Below, in pieces: positions 14,412-23,004 of a stretch of 33,939 bases of DNA. Below the pieces are notes generated by a model. It was not told the DNA's origin. It saw nothing but the letters and a program-made list of their open reading frames with translations, and did not search any database. Each line of letters opens with the position of its first letter. The stretch's first letter is position 1. Source of the DNA: a virus; IMG/VR virus record IMGVR_UViG_3300029319_000227, positions 1 to 33,939 of that record. One strand, written 5' to 3'. The translations under genes were made by a program, and so were the position numbers.

Positions 14412-17400
14412 ATGTCAGTTAAAAAGTATAAATTTGTTTCCCCCGGAGTTTTTGTCTCTGAAATCGACAACTCTCAAATAACAGAAGCACCAGCCGACCC
14501 AGGTCCAGTTCTCATTGGACGCGCACAAAGAGGTCCTGGTCTCCGCCCAGTACAAGTAGATTCTTTTTCCGAATTTATTAACATTTTTGGAAACCCTACA
14601 GCAGTAGGAACACAAACAGATGCATGGCGAGCAGGAGATAGTTCTGCTCCACTTTATGCTGTTTATGCAGCACAAGCTTGGCTAAGAAACAATAGCCCTA
14701 TTACTTTTGTTCGTCTCCTTGGTGATGAGCACCCTAAAAAAACCGCTGGTGGCGAAGCTGGTTGGTATACTAGAGACGCGGACGGCACCTTCAACGGAAT
14801 GGCTCAGGACGGTGGCGGCGCATATGGTCTTTTCATTTTCCCCTCCGGTAATGTAGCTCACATCGCAGCAGTCCACGCCGATTCCCGTAATAGTTATACT
14901 GGATCTCTTGCAGCTATTTTCTATTGTAACTCGGGATACATTGGTCTTTCCGGTTCTATTGCTGGTTTTGATCCCACCTCAACAGACGCAGCCCACAACA
15001 CATCTAGTGCAGGCGCTCTTATTGCTAGCCTTTCCGGTGAAAAAGCATTTACCGCTGAAGTTTTTGATGCATCGCAAAATGTTGTAGATAAGCTCACATT
15101 CTCTTTGGATAAAAACTCTGACAAGTACATTAGAAACGTTTTTAATACATCTCCTTCTAAGTCTTGGACTCGCGTCACAGACAATAGCGTGACTTATTTC
15201 CTTGGAGAGACTTTTGAAAGACACTCAGCTGAAGCATTTAAGTCGAATGGAGTAAAGCAACCCTCCTCGGTTGGAGCTTATGGAGCAATTGTTCCGCTGA
15301 AGCTTCAAAATGCCTCCACTTCAATTGAACAGGGAGACCACAGGAAAGCTTCTCAAGCCGCTCAAACAGGCTGGTTCTTTTCGCAGGACTTAAATACTAT
15401 CAATGGTTCTACTCTTGCTGCTCCTGTCGCAAACAACTACAGCCCTGAAAAGCAGCAAAAGCTTTTCAAGATTCATGCTCTTGACACAGGCGCATGGGAT
15501 ACAAAGAACCTTAAGGTATCTATTTCAAACGTAAGAGCCTCTTCTAATGACTCTAATCCATATGGAACATTTACCGTTGAACTAAGAAGAATCGACGATT
15601 TAGACTCGGCAGTTCAGATTATTGAACAGTTCAATAACTGTAACTTAAACCCCGACTCCCCTGATTATGTTGCAAAGAAAATCGGTGACAGATATCAAAC
15701 GTGGGATACAACAAACAATCGGTATACTGAATATGGCGACTACGCCAATCAATCTAGGTTCATTCGCGTAGAAATTAATGCCGATGTCAACAACAAGACA
15801 ACTGATGAAAGACTCCTGCCGTTTGGTGTATATGGACCTCCTCGACATCAAACTATTCAGTTTACTAGTGGTTCTCACTTGACAGCTATTAACAGCTTCA
15901 CGCAGGAGACGGTCCCATCTGCTCCACGAATGGCTTATCCTGCTTCTGGTGCTTCTTTCCCAGGTGGTAGAAACGCACTCAATGCCGGCAGCAACGTTGG
16001 ATTTCTTTATTTCCCACTCACCTGCACCAACGGCAGTTCGACATTATCTTACGCATTTACTGCTTCGTTGGAATTCCCAAGAACTTACTTGAGAATTAGC
16101 AGCTCTGACGGAAGAGTTCAATCTCCTAAGAGTGCTTATTTCGGAGTAGATACATCGCTGGGTGCTGACGGGTTTAGTACTTATAACTTTGGTACTCAAG
16201 ATGTATTGCAACCTAAAGCAAAAGATATTGATGACTTCTCTGTTTCAAATAACGGTGCCACAGCTTACAGTTGGATCTTCTCTCTTGATGATATCTCTCG
16301 TCAGGGCGGCTCAGGAACTGGCGGTGACATCACACCAGACGCCTTGTACGTTTCTGGCTCAAGAGCAGCAGGAAACTCTATTACAGCTATTTCTAGCTCA
16401 TATACTTCTGTACTTGATGAAGGTTTCAACTCTTTCACAACCGTCCTACACGGCGGAAATGATGGTCTTGATATTTATGAAAAAGAGCCATTTAACAATA
16501 CAGATGCTCTTAGTGGAGATGCAACAGAAACATCAAGCTATGCTTATTACAGTGTAAAGAAGGCTGTTGATTCTATCTCTGACGCAGAAGTTGTAGAGTA
16601 TAACTTAGCAGCAATGCCCGGTATCACTAACACTGCTCTAAACGACTACTTGATCAGTGTCTGTGAAGACAGAGGCGACTCATTGGCAGTTATTGATATA
16701 CCTAGCGCATATGTACCAGCGGTCGATGGAGGATCTGCGAACTCTTACGCAGCCCGACGTTATACAGCAAAAAATGCAATCGATGCACTCAAGACAAGAG
16801 GTATCAACTCAAGCTATGCTTGTACTTACTTCCCTTGGGTTCAAATGAGAGACACGATTAATGATAGAATTTTATGGGCACCACCTTCTATTGCAGCTTT
16901 GGGAACTTTCTCTAGCTCTGAAAGCGCAACAAGACTTTGGTTTGCTCCTGCTGGATTCAATCGCGGCGGTCTTACAGAAGGCTCCGCTGGTATCCCTATC
17001 ATTGGAGTAAGAGACAAACTTACATCTAAACAAAGAGATGATCTTTACGAAGCGAACATCAATCCTATTGCTTCTTTCCCAGCAGAAGGGATCGTTATTT
17101 TCGGTCAAAAGACACTTCAGGTGACTCGTTCTGCTCTTGATAGAATCAATGTTAGAAGGCTCATGATTTTCGTTAAAAAGCAAATCTCTAGAATTTCTAA
17201 TGGTCTTCTTTTTGACCAGAACGTTCCTGCAACATGGGATCGTTTCTTAGCTCAGGTTGATCCTTTCTTAGAAGGTATTAAAACTGACTTTGGCTTGACT
17301 GATTTTAAAGTTGTACTTGATGAAACTACAACAACGCCAGATTTGATTGATAGAAATATCATGTATGCTAAAATCTTCCTCAAGCCAGCCCGCGCCATCG

Positions 17401-17456
17401 AGTATATTGCGATTGACTTTAATATCACAAATACAGGCGCATCTTTTGAGGACTAA
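14412..17456 (+). CDS. Contractile tail sheath protein (gp18-like)
   Basis: The 1014-aa protein forms the contractile sheath. The N-terminus has the sheath opening (YKFVSPGVFVSEIDNSQI, then GPVLIGRAQRGPGLRPVQV and SFSEFINIFG). The C-terminal domain is the best conserved: GIPIIGVRDKLTSKQRDDLY, ANINPIASFPAEGIVIFGQK, INVRRLMIFVKKQISRI, and a terminal strand with IEYIAIDFNITNTGASFED. It is much longer than T4 gp18 (659 aa); the extra residues, about 120-700, are Ser/Gly/Thr-rich and probably form surface domains on the outside of the sheath. It uses AGGAG before the ATG. A late motif separates it from the tube gene, allowing different doses of sheath and tube. Confidence 0.92.
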   Translation: MSVKKYKFVSPGVFVSEIDNSQITEAPADPGPVLIGRAQRGPGLRPVQVDSFSEFINIFGNPTAVGTQTDAWRAGDSSAPLYAVYAAQAWLRNNSPITFVRLLGDEHPKKTAGGEAGWYTRDADGTFNGMAQDGGGAYGLFIFPSGNVAHIAAVHADSRNSYTGSLAAIFYCNSGYIGLSGSIAGFDPTSTDAAHNTSSAGALIASLSGEKAFTAEVFDASQNVVDKLTFSLDKNSDKYIRNVFNTSPSKSWTRVTDNSVTYFLGETFERHSAEAFKSNGVKQPSSVGAYGAIVPLKLQNASTSIEQGDHRKASQAAQTGWFFSQDLNTINGSTLAAPVANNYSPEKQQKLFKIHALDTGAWDTKNLKVSISNVRASSNDSNPYGTFTVELRRIDDLDSAVQIIEQFNNCNLNPDSPDYVAKKIGDRYQTWDTTNNRYTEYGDYANQSRFIRVEINADVNNKTTDERLLPFGVYGPPRHQTIQFTSGSHLTAINSFTQETVPSAPRMAYPASGASFPGGRNALNAGSNVGFLYFPLTCTNGSSTLSYAFTASLEFPRTYLRISSSDGRVQSPKSAYFGVDTSLGADGFSTYNFGTQDVLQPKAKDIDDFSVSNNGATAYSWIFSLDDISRQGGSGTGGDITPDALYVSGSRAAGNSITAISSSYTSVLDEGFNSFTTVLHGGNDGLDIYEKEPFNNTDALSGDATETSSYAYYSVKKAVDSISDAEVVEYNLAAMPGITNTALNDYLISVCEDRGDSLAVIDIPSAYVPAVDGGSANSYAARRYTAKNAIDALKTRGINSSYACTYFPWVQMRDTINDRILWAPPSIAALGTFSSSESATRLWFAPAGFNRGGLTEGSAGIPIIGVRDKLTSKQRDDLYEANINPIASFPAEGIVIFGQKTLQVTRSALDRINVRRLMIFVKKQISRISNGLLFDQNVPATWDRFLAQVDPFLEGIKTDFGLTDFKVVLDETTTTPDLIDRNIMYAKIFLKPARAIEYIAIDFNITNTGASFED

Positions 17457-17469
17457 AAAACACTTAATA

Positions 17470-17477
17470 CCTATTTA
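17470..17477 (+). promoter_or_regulatory. Late-type motif CCTATTTA before the tail tube
   Basis: One mismatch from ACTATTTA in the 42-nt sheath-tube gap, 21 nt before the tube ATG. Confidence 0.5.
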
Positions 17478-17498
17478 ATATAAAGGAGAAAACATAAC

Positions 17499-18092
17499 AT
17501 GGCAGCGAAAGGATTTTGGGGTGGACAAGGAGGAGCTATAGTTGATCCAAAAAGATCATTTAGATGGCTCGTTTCTTTTGGAAACAACGTACAACAACAA
17601 AACGGTCAAAACGTAGTAGGATTGCAGGAATGGTATGCTAAATCCGCAAATAAGCCAAGCTTTGAAATTACGGAAACCCCACATAACTTTATTAATCATA
17701 CCTTTTATTACCCTGGTCGTGTTCAATGGCAAACTATTGACATTACATTAGTTGACCCTTCTTACCCGAATGATGCTTCTCAAGCTCTTGTTAAGGCTTT
17801 GCAAAACTCTGGTTATTACTTACCTACAGATGTTCGCTCTGCTTCTAATACAATCATGAAGTCTAGTGCTGTCAGCGCTCTTGGTGGACAGGTTAAACTT
17901 AAGCAACTTGGACAAGATAACAGCGATATTTTAGAAACTTGGACCTTGATTAATCCTTGGATTAAGAATGTTACCTTCGGTGATTTAGCTTATGACACAG
18001 AAGACATGGTAGAAATTACTTTAACAGTTAGATATGATTATGCTACTATCGATGTTAAAGGAGACAAATCTCCTACTTCCAAACCACAATAG
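17499..18092 (+). CDS. Tail tube protein (gp19-like)
   Basis: The 197-aa protein is the tail tube subunit, directly after the sheath as in T4. Family landmarks are DPKRSFRWLVSFGN near the N-terminus, AKSANKPSFEI, FYYPGRVQWQTIDITLVDPS (residues about 70-89) and a final strand region MVEITLTVRYDYA. Length is near T4 gp19 (163 aa) with a small C-terminal extension. It uses AAGGAG, and the next gene follows after 8 nt with GAGGTATAAATG. Confidence 0.9.
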   Translation: MAAKGFWGGQGGAIVDPKRSFRWLVSFGNNVQQQNGQNVVGLQEWYAKSANKPSFEITETPHNFINHTFYYPGRVQWQTIDITLVDPSYPNDASQALVKALQNSGYYLPTDVRSASNTIMKSSAVSALGGQVKLKQLGQDNSDILETWTLINPWIKNVTFGDLAYDTEDMVEITLTVRYDYATIDVKGDKSPTSKPQ

Positions 18093-18100
18093 AGGTATAA

Positions 18101-18988
18101 ATGTCTAGAAATAATTCTGATCGTCTCGGGTTGGACGATAATACAACCCCTGACGGCGGCGCAGACGCCCCTGTAGCTGCCGTTGAAGGAGGATCACAAG
18201 GGTTATCCTTCTCTATGCCTACGGAACACGTAGAGCTGCCTTCAGGGGGGCGATACTACCCTGAAAACCATCCTTTATATAATCAAGAAACGATTGAAAT
18301 TAAATATATGACTGCAAAGGAAGAAGACATCCTAACTTCTCCTTCTCTTGTCAAGAAAGGACTTACAGTTGAAAGACTTTTAAGAAGCATTATCATCGAT
18401 AAAACAATCGATCCACAACATCTTCTTATTGGAGATAGAAATGCTATTATTATTGCATCCAGAGTTACTGGGTATGGTCCTGAATACAAGGCTCAAACTG
18501 TATGCCCTGCTTGCATGGCTCAAGACAAGTGGGAGGTTGATCTTTCTAACTTGAATGTCAATCCAGGAGGCGTTGCTTCTGCTAATGGATATGAAGTTGC
18601 CGAAGGAAAAAACGATGGCGAGTATGATATTGTTGTGCCCAGGACAAAAGTAACAGTAACTGTCAAGCTTTTGACAGGTCGCGACGAACTTTCTATTGCT
18701 CAAAGAACAAAGAAAAGAAAAAAACATACGCAAGAAGAAACAAGCTTGGTAACACAAATGAAGTCTATGATTGTAGCCGTCAACGGAAGCCGCAAAGAAT
18801 CAGATATTGAAAGACTTATTGAATTTTTACCTGCTTTAGATTCTCGCTACATTCGTAATGCTTATTCAAATATCAATCCAAACTTGGACATGAAATATCC
18901 TTTTGAATGTCAAAACTGTGGACATGAGGACACACTGGAGGTCCCGCTGACTGCGGAGTTTTTTTGGCCTAAAGGAGGAGCAAGCTGA
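18101..18988 (+). CDS. gp26-like baseplate/tail assembly protein with zinc ribbon (0-frame product)
   Basis: The 295-aa product resembles the T4_baseplate (gp26-type) family. Landmarks are VELPSGGRYYPENHPLY (residues 44-60), IEIKYMTAKEEDILTSPSLV, RLLRSIIIDKTIDPQHLLIG and the split zinc-binding pairs C135-x2-C138 and C270-x2-C273. The product ends EVPLTAEFFWPKGGAS. The first 35 residues are Asp/Gly/Ala-rich and disordered. In lambda-like tails the two chaperones made by frameshifting lie just before the tape measure gene, and this gene occupies that general place. A run of seven T near the end (18959-18965) leads into an overlapping open frame that has no start codon of its own, listed separately. 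Function in baseplate hub assembly or as tail chaperone is inferred from the family and position. Confidence 0.82.
   Translation: MSRNNSDRLGLDDNTTPDGGADAPVAAVEGGSQGLSFSMPTEHVELPSGGRYYPENHPLYNQETIEIKYMTAKEEDILTSPSLVKKGLTVERLLRSIIIDKTIDPQHLLIGDRNAIIIASRVTGYGPEYKAQTVCPACMAQDKWEVDLSNLNVNPGGVASANGYEVAEGKNDGEYDIVVPRTKVTVTVKLLTGRDELSIAQRTKKRKKHTQEETSLVTQMKSMIVAVNGSRKESDIERLIEFLPALDSRYIRNAYSNINPNLDMKYPFECQNCGHEDTLEVPLTAEFFWPKGGAS
18959..18965 (+). other. Candidate +1 ribosomal frameshift site (seven T)
   Basis: Codons 287-288 of the gp26-like gene are TTT TTT followed by TGG. If the Phe-tRNA on the second TTT slips one base forward it still pairs with TTT, and the next codon becomes GGC of the overlapping frame. 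A -2 slip would reach the same frame but would break pairing at AGT. An AAAGGAGGA run at 18971-18979 just downstream could interact with the ribosome. A one-base homopolymer error is the main alternative. Confidence 0.65.
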
Positions 18989-19154
18989 GTATGTCTATGA
19001 AGAGATTTTTAATCTTAAATACCACGGAGGGTGGAGCTTTATCGAGGCATACAACCTTCCTGTAGTTCTAAGAAAATGGTTTTTGGCTCGCCTTAACAAG
19101 CAATTTCTCAAAGAAAAAGAAGATATTGAAAAAGCCAAAAAGAAAGGCAAATAA
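18966..19154 (+). CDS. Frameshift extension of the gp26-like protein (tail chaperone GT-like part)
   Basis: From GGC at 18966 to TAA at 19152 this frame encodes 62 residues, including YHGGWSFIEAYNLPVVLRKW and FLARLNKQFLKEKED, a coherent helical peptide of a type I recall after gp26-like genes in other T4-like phages. The frame is closed upstream by TGA at 18948-18950 and between there and the peptide has no ATG, GTG or TTG, so it cannot start alone in a normal way. Fusion by a +1 shift after codon 288 would give a 350-aa protein alongside the 295-aa one. This parallels the G and GT proteins of lambda and the shifted tail chaperone of Mu. A perfect terminator begins 7 nt after the stop, so this is the true end of the transcription unit. 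Confidence 0.7.
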   Translation, partial: GLKEEQAEYVYEEIFNLKYHGGWSFIEAYNLPVVLRKWFLARLNKQFLKEKEDIEKAKKKGK

Positions 19155-19161
19155 ATCTATA

Positions 19162-19195
19162 AATGCTCTCTTGTTTTCAAGAGAGCATTATTTTT
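19162..19195 (+). terminator. Rho-independent terminator after the gp26-like gene
   Basis: A perfect 12-bp stem AATGCTCTCTTG (19162-19173) with CAAGAGAGCATT (19178-19189) and a TTTT loop, followed by ATTTTT. It is the longest stem in the window. Confidence 0.9.
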
Positions 19196-19203
19196 ATTAA
19201 AAC

Positions 19204-19211
19204 ACTAATTA
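19204..19211 (+). promoter_or_regulatory. Late-type motif ACTAATTA before the tape measure unit
   Basis: One mismatch from ACTATTTA, 8 nt after the terminator T run and 25 nt before the ATG at 19237. Confidence 0.45.
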
Positions 19212-19236
19212 CTAATAATCATAGGGATTCCATATT

Positions 19237-19572
19237 ATGAAAGAAGAAAATGAACTTGCAACACAAATCATTGATCTAGGAGCCAAGCGCAAAGGCGAAC
19301 TTAACGAAACGATCCTTGCAGCTTTTGGTGAATGGATAAAGACTATCATGAAATGGACATTTGGAGAAAATGTATTCTTTCCTTCCAAAGTAAGAGGAAC
19401 TCAGTCTGAGGTTAATTCTTTTATGAGCGCTTTGAAAAATGAAAGAAGATATATGAACGCATACAAGAGTCACGGTCTTGGAGACAAGAGAACCTATGAT
19501 AGCAAATACAAGCTAGACGCTGCCGTAAAGAAGTTTGAACAAACAACAGGTTTAAAGTGGCCGTTTAAATAA
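19237..19572 (+). CDS. Small conserved-looking protein before the tape measure
   Basis: The product is 111 aa with no Cys and no transmembrane span. The second half is the likely conserved core (VRGTQSEVNSFMSALKNERR, then AYKSHGLGDKRTYDSKYKLD and the end FEQTTGLKWPFK). I recall similar sequences in marine phage genomes without an assigned function. It is the first gene of the tape measure/baseplate unit and ends 11 nt before the tape measure gene. A tail assembly role is suggested only by position. The ATG follows a weak AGGGA site. Confidence 0.75.
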   Translation: MKEENELATQIIDLGAKRKGELNETILAAFGEWIKTIMKWTFGENVFFPSKVRGTQSEVNSFMSALKNERRYMNAYKSHGLGDKRTYDSKYKLDAAVKKFEQTTGLKWPFK

Positions 19573-19583
19573 GGAGAGTTTAA

Positions 19584-22049
19584 ATGGCTGAAGAAACAGA
19601 TGAAGAAACAGATGTAGATAGTGTGATCCAGAAAGTCGCTGCTCTTCAAAAAGAAAAAGCTTTGCTGGATACCATTAGAGATGCTTATAACGATATAGCC
19701 AACAAACAAGGCGAAGAAACTAGCGAACGACAAAAAAAGCTAGACAAGCTTCAAGAAGAGTATGATGTTCAAAAGCAGCTTTTTGATGAATCAGCTAAAC
19801 AGGTCAAACTCCTCACAGAAAAAGTAGATCTCGGAAAAGAACTCACAGAAAAGGAGCAGAAACGCTTGGAAGCAGCGCAGAAGATTGCTGAAGGAGCCGC
19901 AAAAGAGCTTGGCACCAAAAAAGCTTTACTTAATATAGGTAAAAAGCAAAACGACGCAATGGAAGACTTGCAAGACGGCTTTTCTTCTCTTCTTCTTAGA
20001 GTGACTGGCGTTGGTGATGCCTGGAAAAGAGGTATTATTGGACAATTCATAAAAGCTCGGAAAGAAGGTTTATCTCTAGGAGATATATTCAAAAAGCTGG
20101 GTGAAACATTCAAAAAGCAGTTTACTATTGGAAATATAGTTGGTTCTTTAACTGCTAGCATGGCTCAAACAACAGCCCAGGCTATTTTCTCTATCGATCA
20201 AGCTCAAGCAGATTTTGTCAAAACGGTTGGGGTCTCAATGACGTCAGAAGACAAAAAAGTTGTCGCGGAGATCTCAGAAGAACAACACAAGTTTGGGATG
20301 ACCATCGAAGAAAACACTGCCAATCTTGGCAAGTTAAGAAGTCAAATCTCTGGCTTTAGAGATCTTACAATGGAAGCTCAAGCAGAAGTCTTAAAAGCAA
20401 CAAACCAATTTGAAGCTCTTGGCATTGCAACAGAAAATTCAGCACAGTTTATTGATTTTGCTACAAAAGCAATGGGGAAATCTACAACAGGTGCTATTGA
20501 TATGCAAAAGCAACTTTTTGGTCTTTCTCAGATAGTATCTGCTTCTGGTGATCAACTTATGCAACAAATGCAACAAATGGGCGGCGATTTAGCACAGTTT
20601 GGAGACAATATGGGTCAAGAGTTTACAAACTTGGCTTTATTGGCAGACAAGACAGGTGTCTCGATGGATAAACTGGTCGGCATCGCTAAAAAGTTCGACA
20701 CTTTCCGAGGTGCAGCTTCAGCAGTTGGTCGCTTGAATACTCTTCTTGGTCGAAATCTTATTGACATGAAAAAGATTGTAGGATTAGATTTTGCAGATAA
20801 AATTAAATATCTCTCCGAACAGCTTAATAAATCTGGTCAAAGCTTCGAGACAATGGGTCGCCATAGGAAGCAAGCTTTTGCAGCAGCCTTGGAAACAGAT
20901 GTCGCTACAATGATGCAGGTTGTAACAGGAGCAGCAGATGCTCAGGAAAAGAAGTTTGAAGAACTTGGTGTAACTAACGAAGAAATGGCAGAAGCTGCAA
21001 AATCAGCAACACCTATTATGAGAATGCTCAAGGCATCTTTGCAAAAGCTTCTTGTGGCTGCTCAACCAATCATAGAAATGTTCAGAAGCATTGTCGAAGC
21101 TTTTGCTTCTATGTCTCCTGAGACAAAGAAAATGATTGGATATGTTATAGGGGTGATTGCAGCTCTTAAAGGACTTACAATGCTCGGCGGGCTTCTTGCT
21201 CCTTTGTTTACCATGATGAAGGCAGGCTTCGCCGCCTTGGGTCTTACAGCCCCAGCCGCTGGCGCAGGTATAGCAGGCGCAATCACAGCAATTTCCAAGG
21301 CTGCAACCGCCGCAGGGGCAGGAGTGCTAGTATTCCTTAAATTCGCATTTGCTGCTGCTCTTTTAGCTGGAGCAGTATTTCTTCTAGGAAAAGCCTTTGC
21401 TGAACTAATAACTTTAGATCTTGGGGATTTTATTTCTGTAATGGGAGAGCTTGTTGTCGGAATGCTTGGTTTTATGGTGGCAGGAGCAGCAGCCTTGGTC
21501 GGCTTATTGTTATTTTCTATTGGTTTAGTAGCTTTGGGTGTGGCGCTACTTACTGTCAAGACCGAAGATCTTAGAGCGATGGCTGATCTGTTCATGGCAG
21601 TTGCAAAAATGCCAAATCCACCCTGGCAGTCCTGGACAGAAGGTCTTGATAGTTTCTCTGACGCAGTAGAAAATAATATCGGAAAGATTTTACCAGGATT
21701 AACTTCTTTAATGCTGGCTATGGGCTTGATTGATATCTTAGGTAAAGGCGAAGGCATGGAAGCCACTGTCAAACTAGTGACTGCGATGGGAGAAATAGAT
21801 GAATCTTCAGTAGAAGGCTTGGAGGCAACAACTACACTTGTAAAAGAGCTAAGACTCGCAGCAGAGGCAGATACGGCGGAAGCAATGGAAAAGCTTCTTA
21901 AAGCGGTAGACACAGCATTTAAGAAAAAACAGGAAATGGCACCCATTATTGTAAAAATTGGAGAGTACGAGTTATTTAAACTCATGGACAAGAAAGCAAG
22001 CAAGTCAATAAACCCAGGTATGTCTGGTTACTTTCAATCATTAAAATAG
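19584..22049 (+). CDS. Tail tape measure protein
   Basis: The 821-aa protein has the tape measure build. Residues 1-125 are charged coiled coil (for example EKALLDTIRDAYNDIANKQG, KLLTEKVDLGKELTEKEQKR). Residues about 130-510 are helical with many Gln/Met runs (QQMQQMGGDLAQFGDNMGQE). A hydrophobic zone at about 517-655 has several possible membrane-spanning helices (MIGYVIGVIAALKGLTMLGG; FAFAAALLAGAVFLLGKAFA; GMLGFMVAGAAALVGLLLFS), as expected for proteins that enter the host membrane during DNA injection. By the usual rule of roughly 1.5 angstrom per residue, the tail would be about 120 nm long (inference). It uses AAGGAG. The gene order sheath, tube, chaperone, tape measure, baseplate supports the call. 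Confidence 0.85.
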   Translation: MAEETDEETDVDSVIQKVAALQKEKALLDTIRDAYNDIANKQGEETSERQKKLDKLQEEYDVQKQLFDESAKQVKLLTEKVDLGKELTEKEQKRLEAAQKIAEGAAKELGTKKALLNIGKKQNDAMEDLQDGFSSLLLRVTGVGDAWKRGIIGQFIKARKEGLSLGDIFKKLGETFKKQFTIGNIVGSLTASMAQTTAQAIFSIDQAQADFVKTVGVSMTSEDKKVVAEISEEQHKFGMTIEENTANLGKLRSQISGFRDLTMEAQAEVLKATNQFEALGIATENSAQFIDFATKAMGKSTTGAIDMQKQLFGLSQIVSASGDQLMQQMQQMGGDLAQFGDNMGQEFTNLALLADKTGVSMDKLVGIAKKFDTFRGAASAVGRLNTLLGRNLIDMKKIVGLDFADKIKYLSEQLNKSGQSFETMGRHRKQAFAAALETDVATMMQVVTGAADAQEKKFEELGVTNEEMAEAAKSATPIMRMLKASLQKLLVAAQPIIEMFRSIVEAFASMSPETKKMIGYVIGVIAALKGLTMLGGLLAPLFTMMKAGFAALGLTAPAAGAGIAGAITAISKAATAAGAGVLVFLKFAFAAALLAGAVFLLGKAFAELITLDLGDFISVMGELVVGMLGFMVAGAAALVGLLLFSIGLVALGVALLTVKTEDLRAMADLFMAVAKMPNPPWQSWTEGLDSFSDAVENNIGKILPGLTSLMLAMGLIDILGKGEGMEATVKLVTAMGEIDESSVEGLEATTTLVKELRLAAEADTAEAMEKLLKAVDTAFKKKQEMAPIIVKIGEYELFKLMDKKASKSINPGMSGYFQSLK

Positions 22050-22062
22050 AGGACATTGACAA

Positions 22063-23004
22063 ATGGCAGATTTTAAAAATTTTACAACAAATTTCAATGA
22101 TCCGAGTACTTCTTTTGCAAATCAGAAAAAAGGATTGACTCTTCGTCTATGGTCTATAACTTATATGAAAAAAGCTTCAGAGGAAATAGTATTTAAAGCT
22201 TTCCTTACGGACTTTTCTGATGAATATACATCAAACTGGACAGAAGATGTAGTCTATGGAAGAATGGACCCTCTCTCTGTTTTCCAAAACACTCAAAGAG
22301 TGGCTAATGTTGCTTTAGACATTCCATCCTCTAGCGAAGCAGAAGCTAAAAGTAATTTGATAAAAGTTCAAAACCTAGTAAAAGGAGTTTATCCTGTTTA
22401 TGAATCGATTACTGGAGTTCCAGTTCTTCAAGGAGCGCCATTATGGAAAGTCAAACTTAGCAATCTATTGACTTCAAGCCCTTCTGTTAATTCTACAGCT
22501 AAGTCGGGTGGATTAACTTGCAGACTAGGAGGCGTCACATTTCTTCCAGATTTTGAGCCTGGAATGTTTATAGATAACGGTAAAATGTATCCAAAAAATA
22601 TAAAATTAAGTCTTAGTTTTTATATATTTCATGATCATACTGTTGGCTTTGACTCTAACAAACGCTTTCAATCAAAGAATGCTTTGAACTTTCCATATGC
22701 CGCTGGTGCTCTTAATACATACGACGAAAGTAAAGTTGATGGCGGCGCAACCATTGTCGTTGACGGTGCTCCTATGTCAGGAGATCCAAATGACCCAAAT
22801 TTCAGTACCTCTGGATTTAGCTCTGCTGATCCAAATGCTGGACTTACTCCTGATGGAGAACAAGAGCAACCATCTCCAACTTCTAAGCCTGCTTCGCTCG
22901 AACCCGAAGACGGCACAAACCCTCAACATGGCAAATCAAAGGGAATAAAGAACAAAGTAAACAAAAATAAAGTCAAAAGCATGACAAATGGAGGTCAAAA
23001 ATGA
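22063..23004 (+). CDS. Baseplate / tube-proximal protein (gp48/gp54-like candidate)
   Basis: The 313-aa protein lies between the tape measure and a gp53-like wedge. The core includes FLTDFSDEYTSNWTEDVVYG, then GRMDPLSVFQNTQRVANVAL (residues about 66-85), a helix with EAEAKSNLIKVQNLVKGVYP, GGLTCRLGGVTFLPDFEPGM and a strand pair ending KLSLSFYIFHDHTVGF. This YGRMDP..TFQNT and PD.E.G.F...YPK..... pattern is one I recall for marine T4-like baseplate proteins near the tube junction. Residues about 225-313 are a disordered Pro/Ser/Gly then Lys/Asn-rich tail. It overlaps the next gene by an ATGA junction. Whether it equals T4 gp48, gp54 or another baseplate protein is not settled by sequence reading. 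Confidence 0.65.
   Translation: MADFKNFTTNFNDPSTSFANQKKGLTLRLWSITYMKKASEEIVFKAFLTDFSDEYTSNWTEDVVYGRMDPLSVFQNTQRVANVALDIPSSSEAEAKSNLIKVQNLVKGVYPVYESITGVPVLQGAPLWKVKLSNLLTSSPSVNSTAKSGGLTCRLGGVTFLPDFEPGMFIDNGKMYPKNIKLSLSFYIFHDHTVGFDSNKRFQSKNALNFPYAAGALNTYDESKVDGGATIVVDGAPMSGDPNDPNFSTSGFSSADPNAGLTPDGEQEQPSPTSKPASLEPEDGTNPQHGKSKGIKNKVNKNKVKSMTNGGQK

Noticed and set aside
18093-18103. TATAAAT strings just before ATG at 18101, 30599 and 33364 as T4 late promoters
   Set aside because: They are part of a repeated GGTATAAATG ribosome-site/start pattern in tight gene junctions, too close to the start codon to act as a promoter for that gene.
18991-19065. ATG at 18991 with AGGAGG upstream, as an independent start after the gp26-like gene
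   Set aside because: It reads the third frame and stops after 24 codons; it does not produce the conserved YHGGWSF peptide.
21062-22003. A 313-codon minus-strand open frame opposite the tape measure gene
   Set aside because: It mirrors the Ala/Leu-rich tape measure codons, has no ribosome site, and every supported gene is on the + strand.
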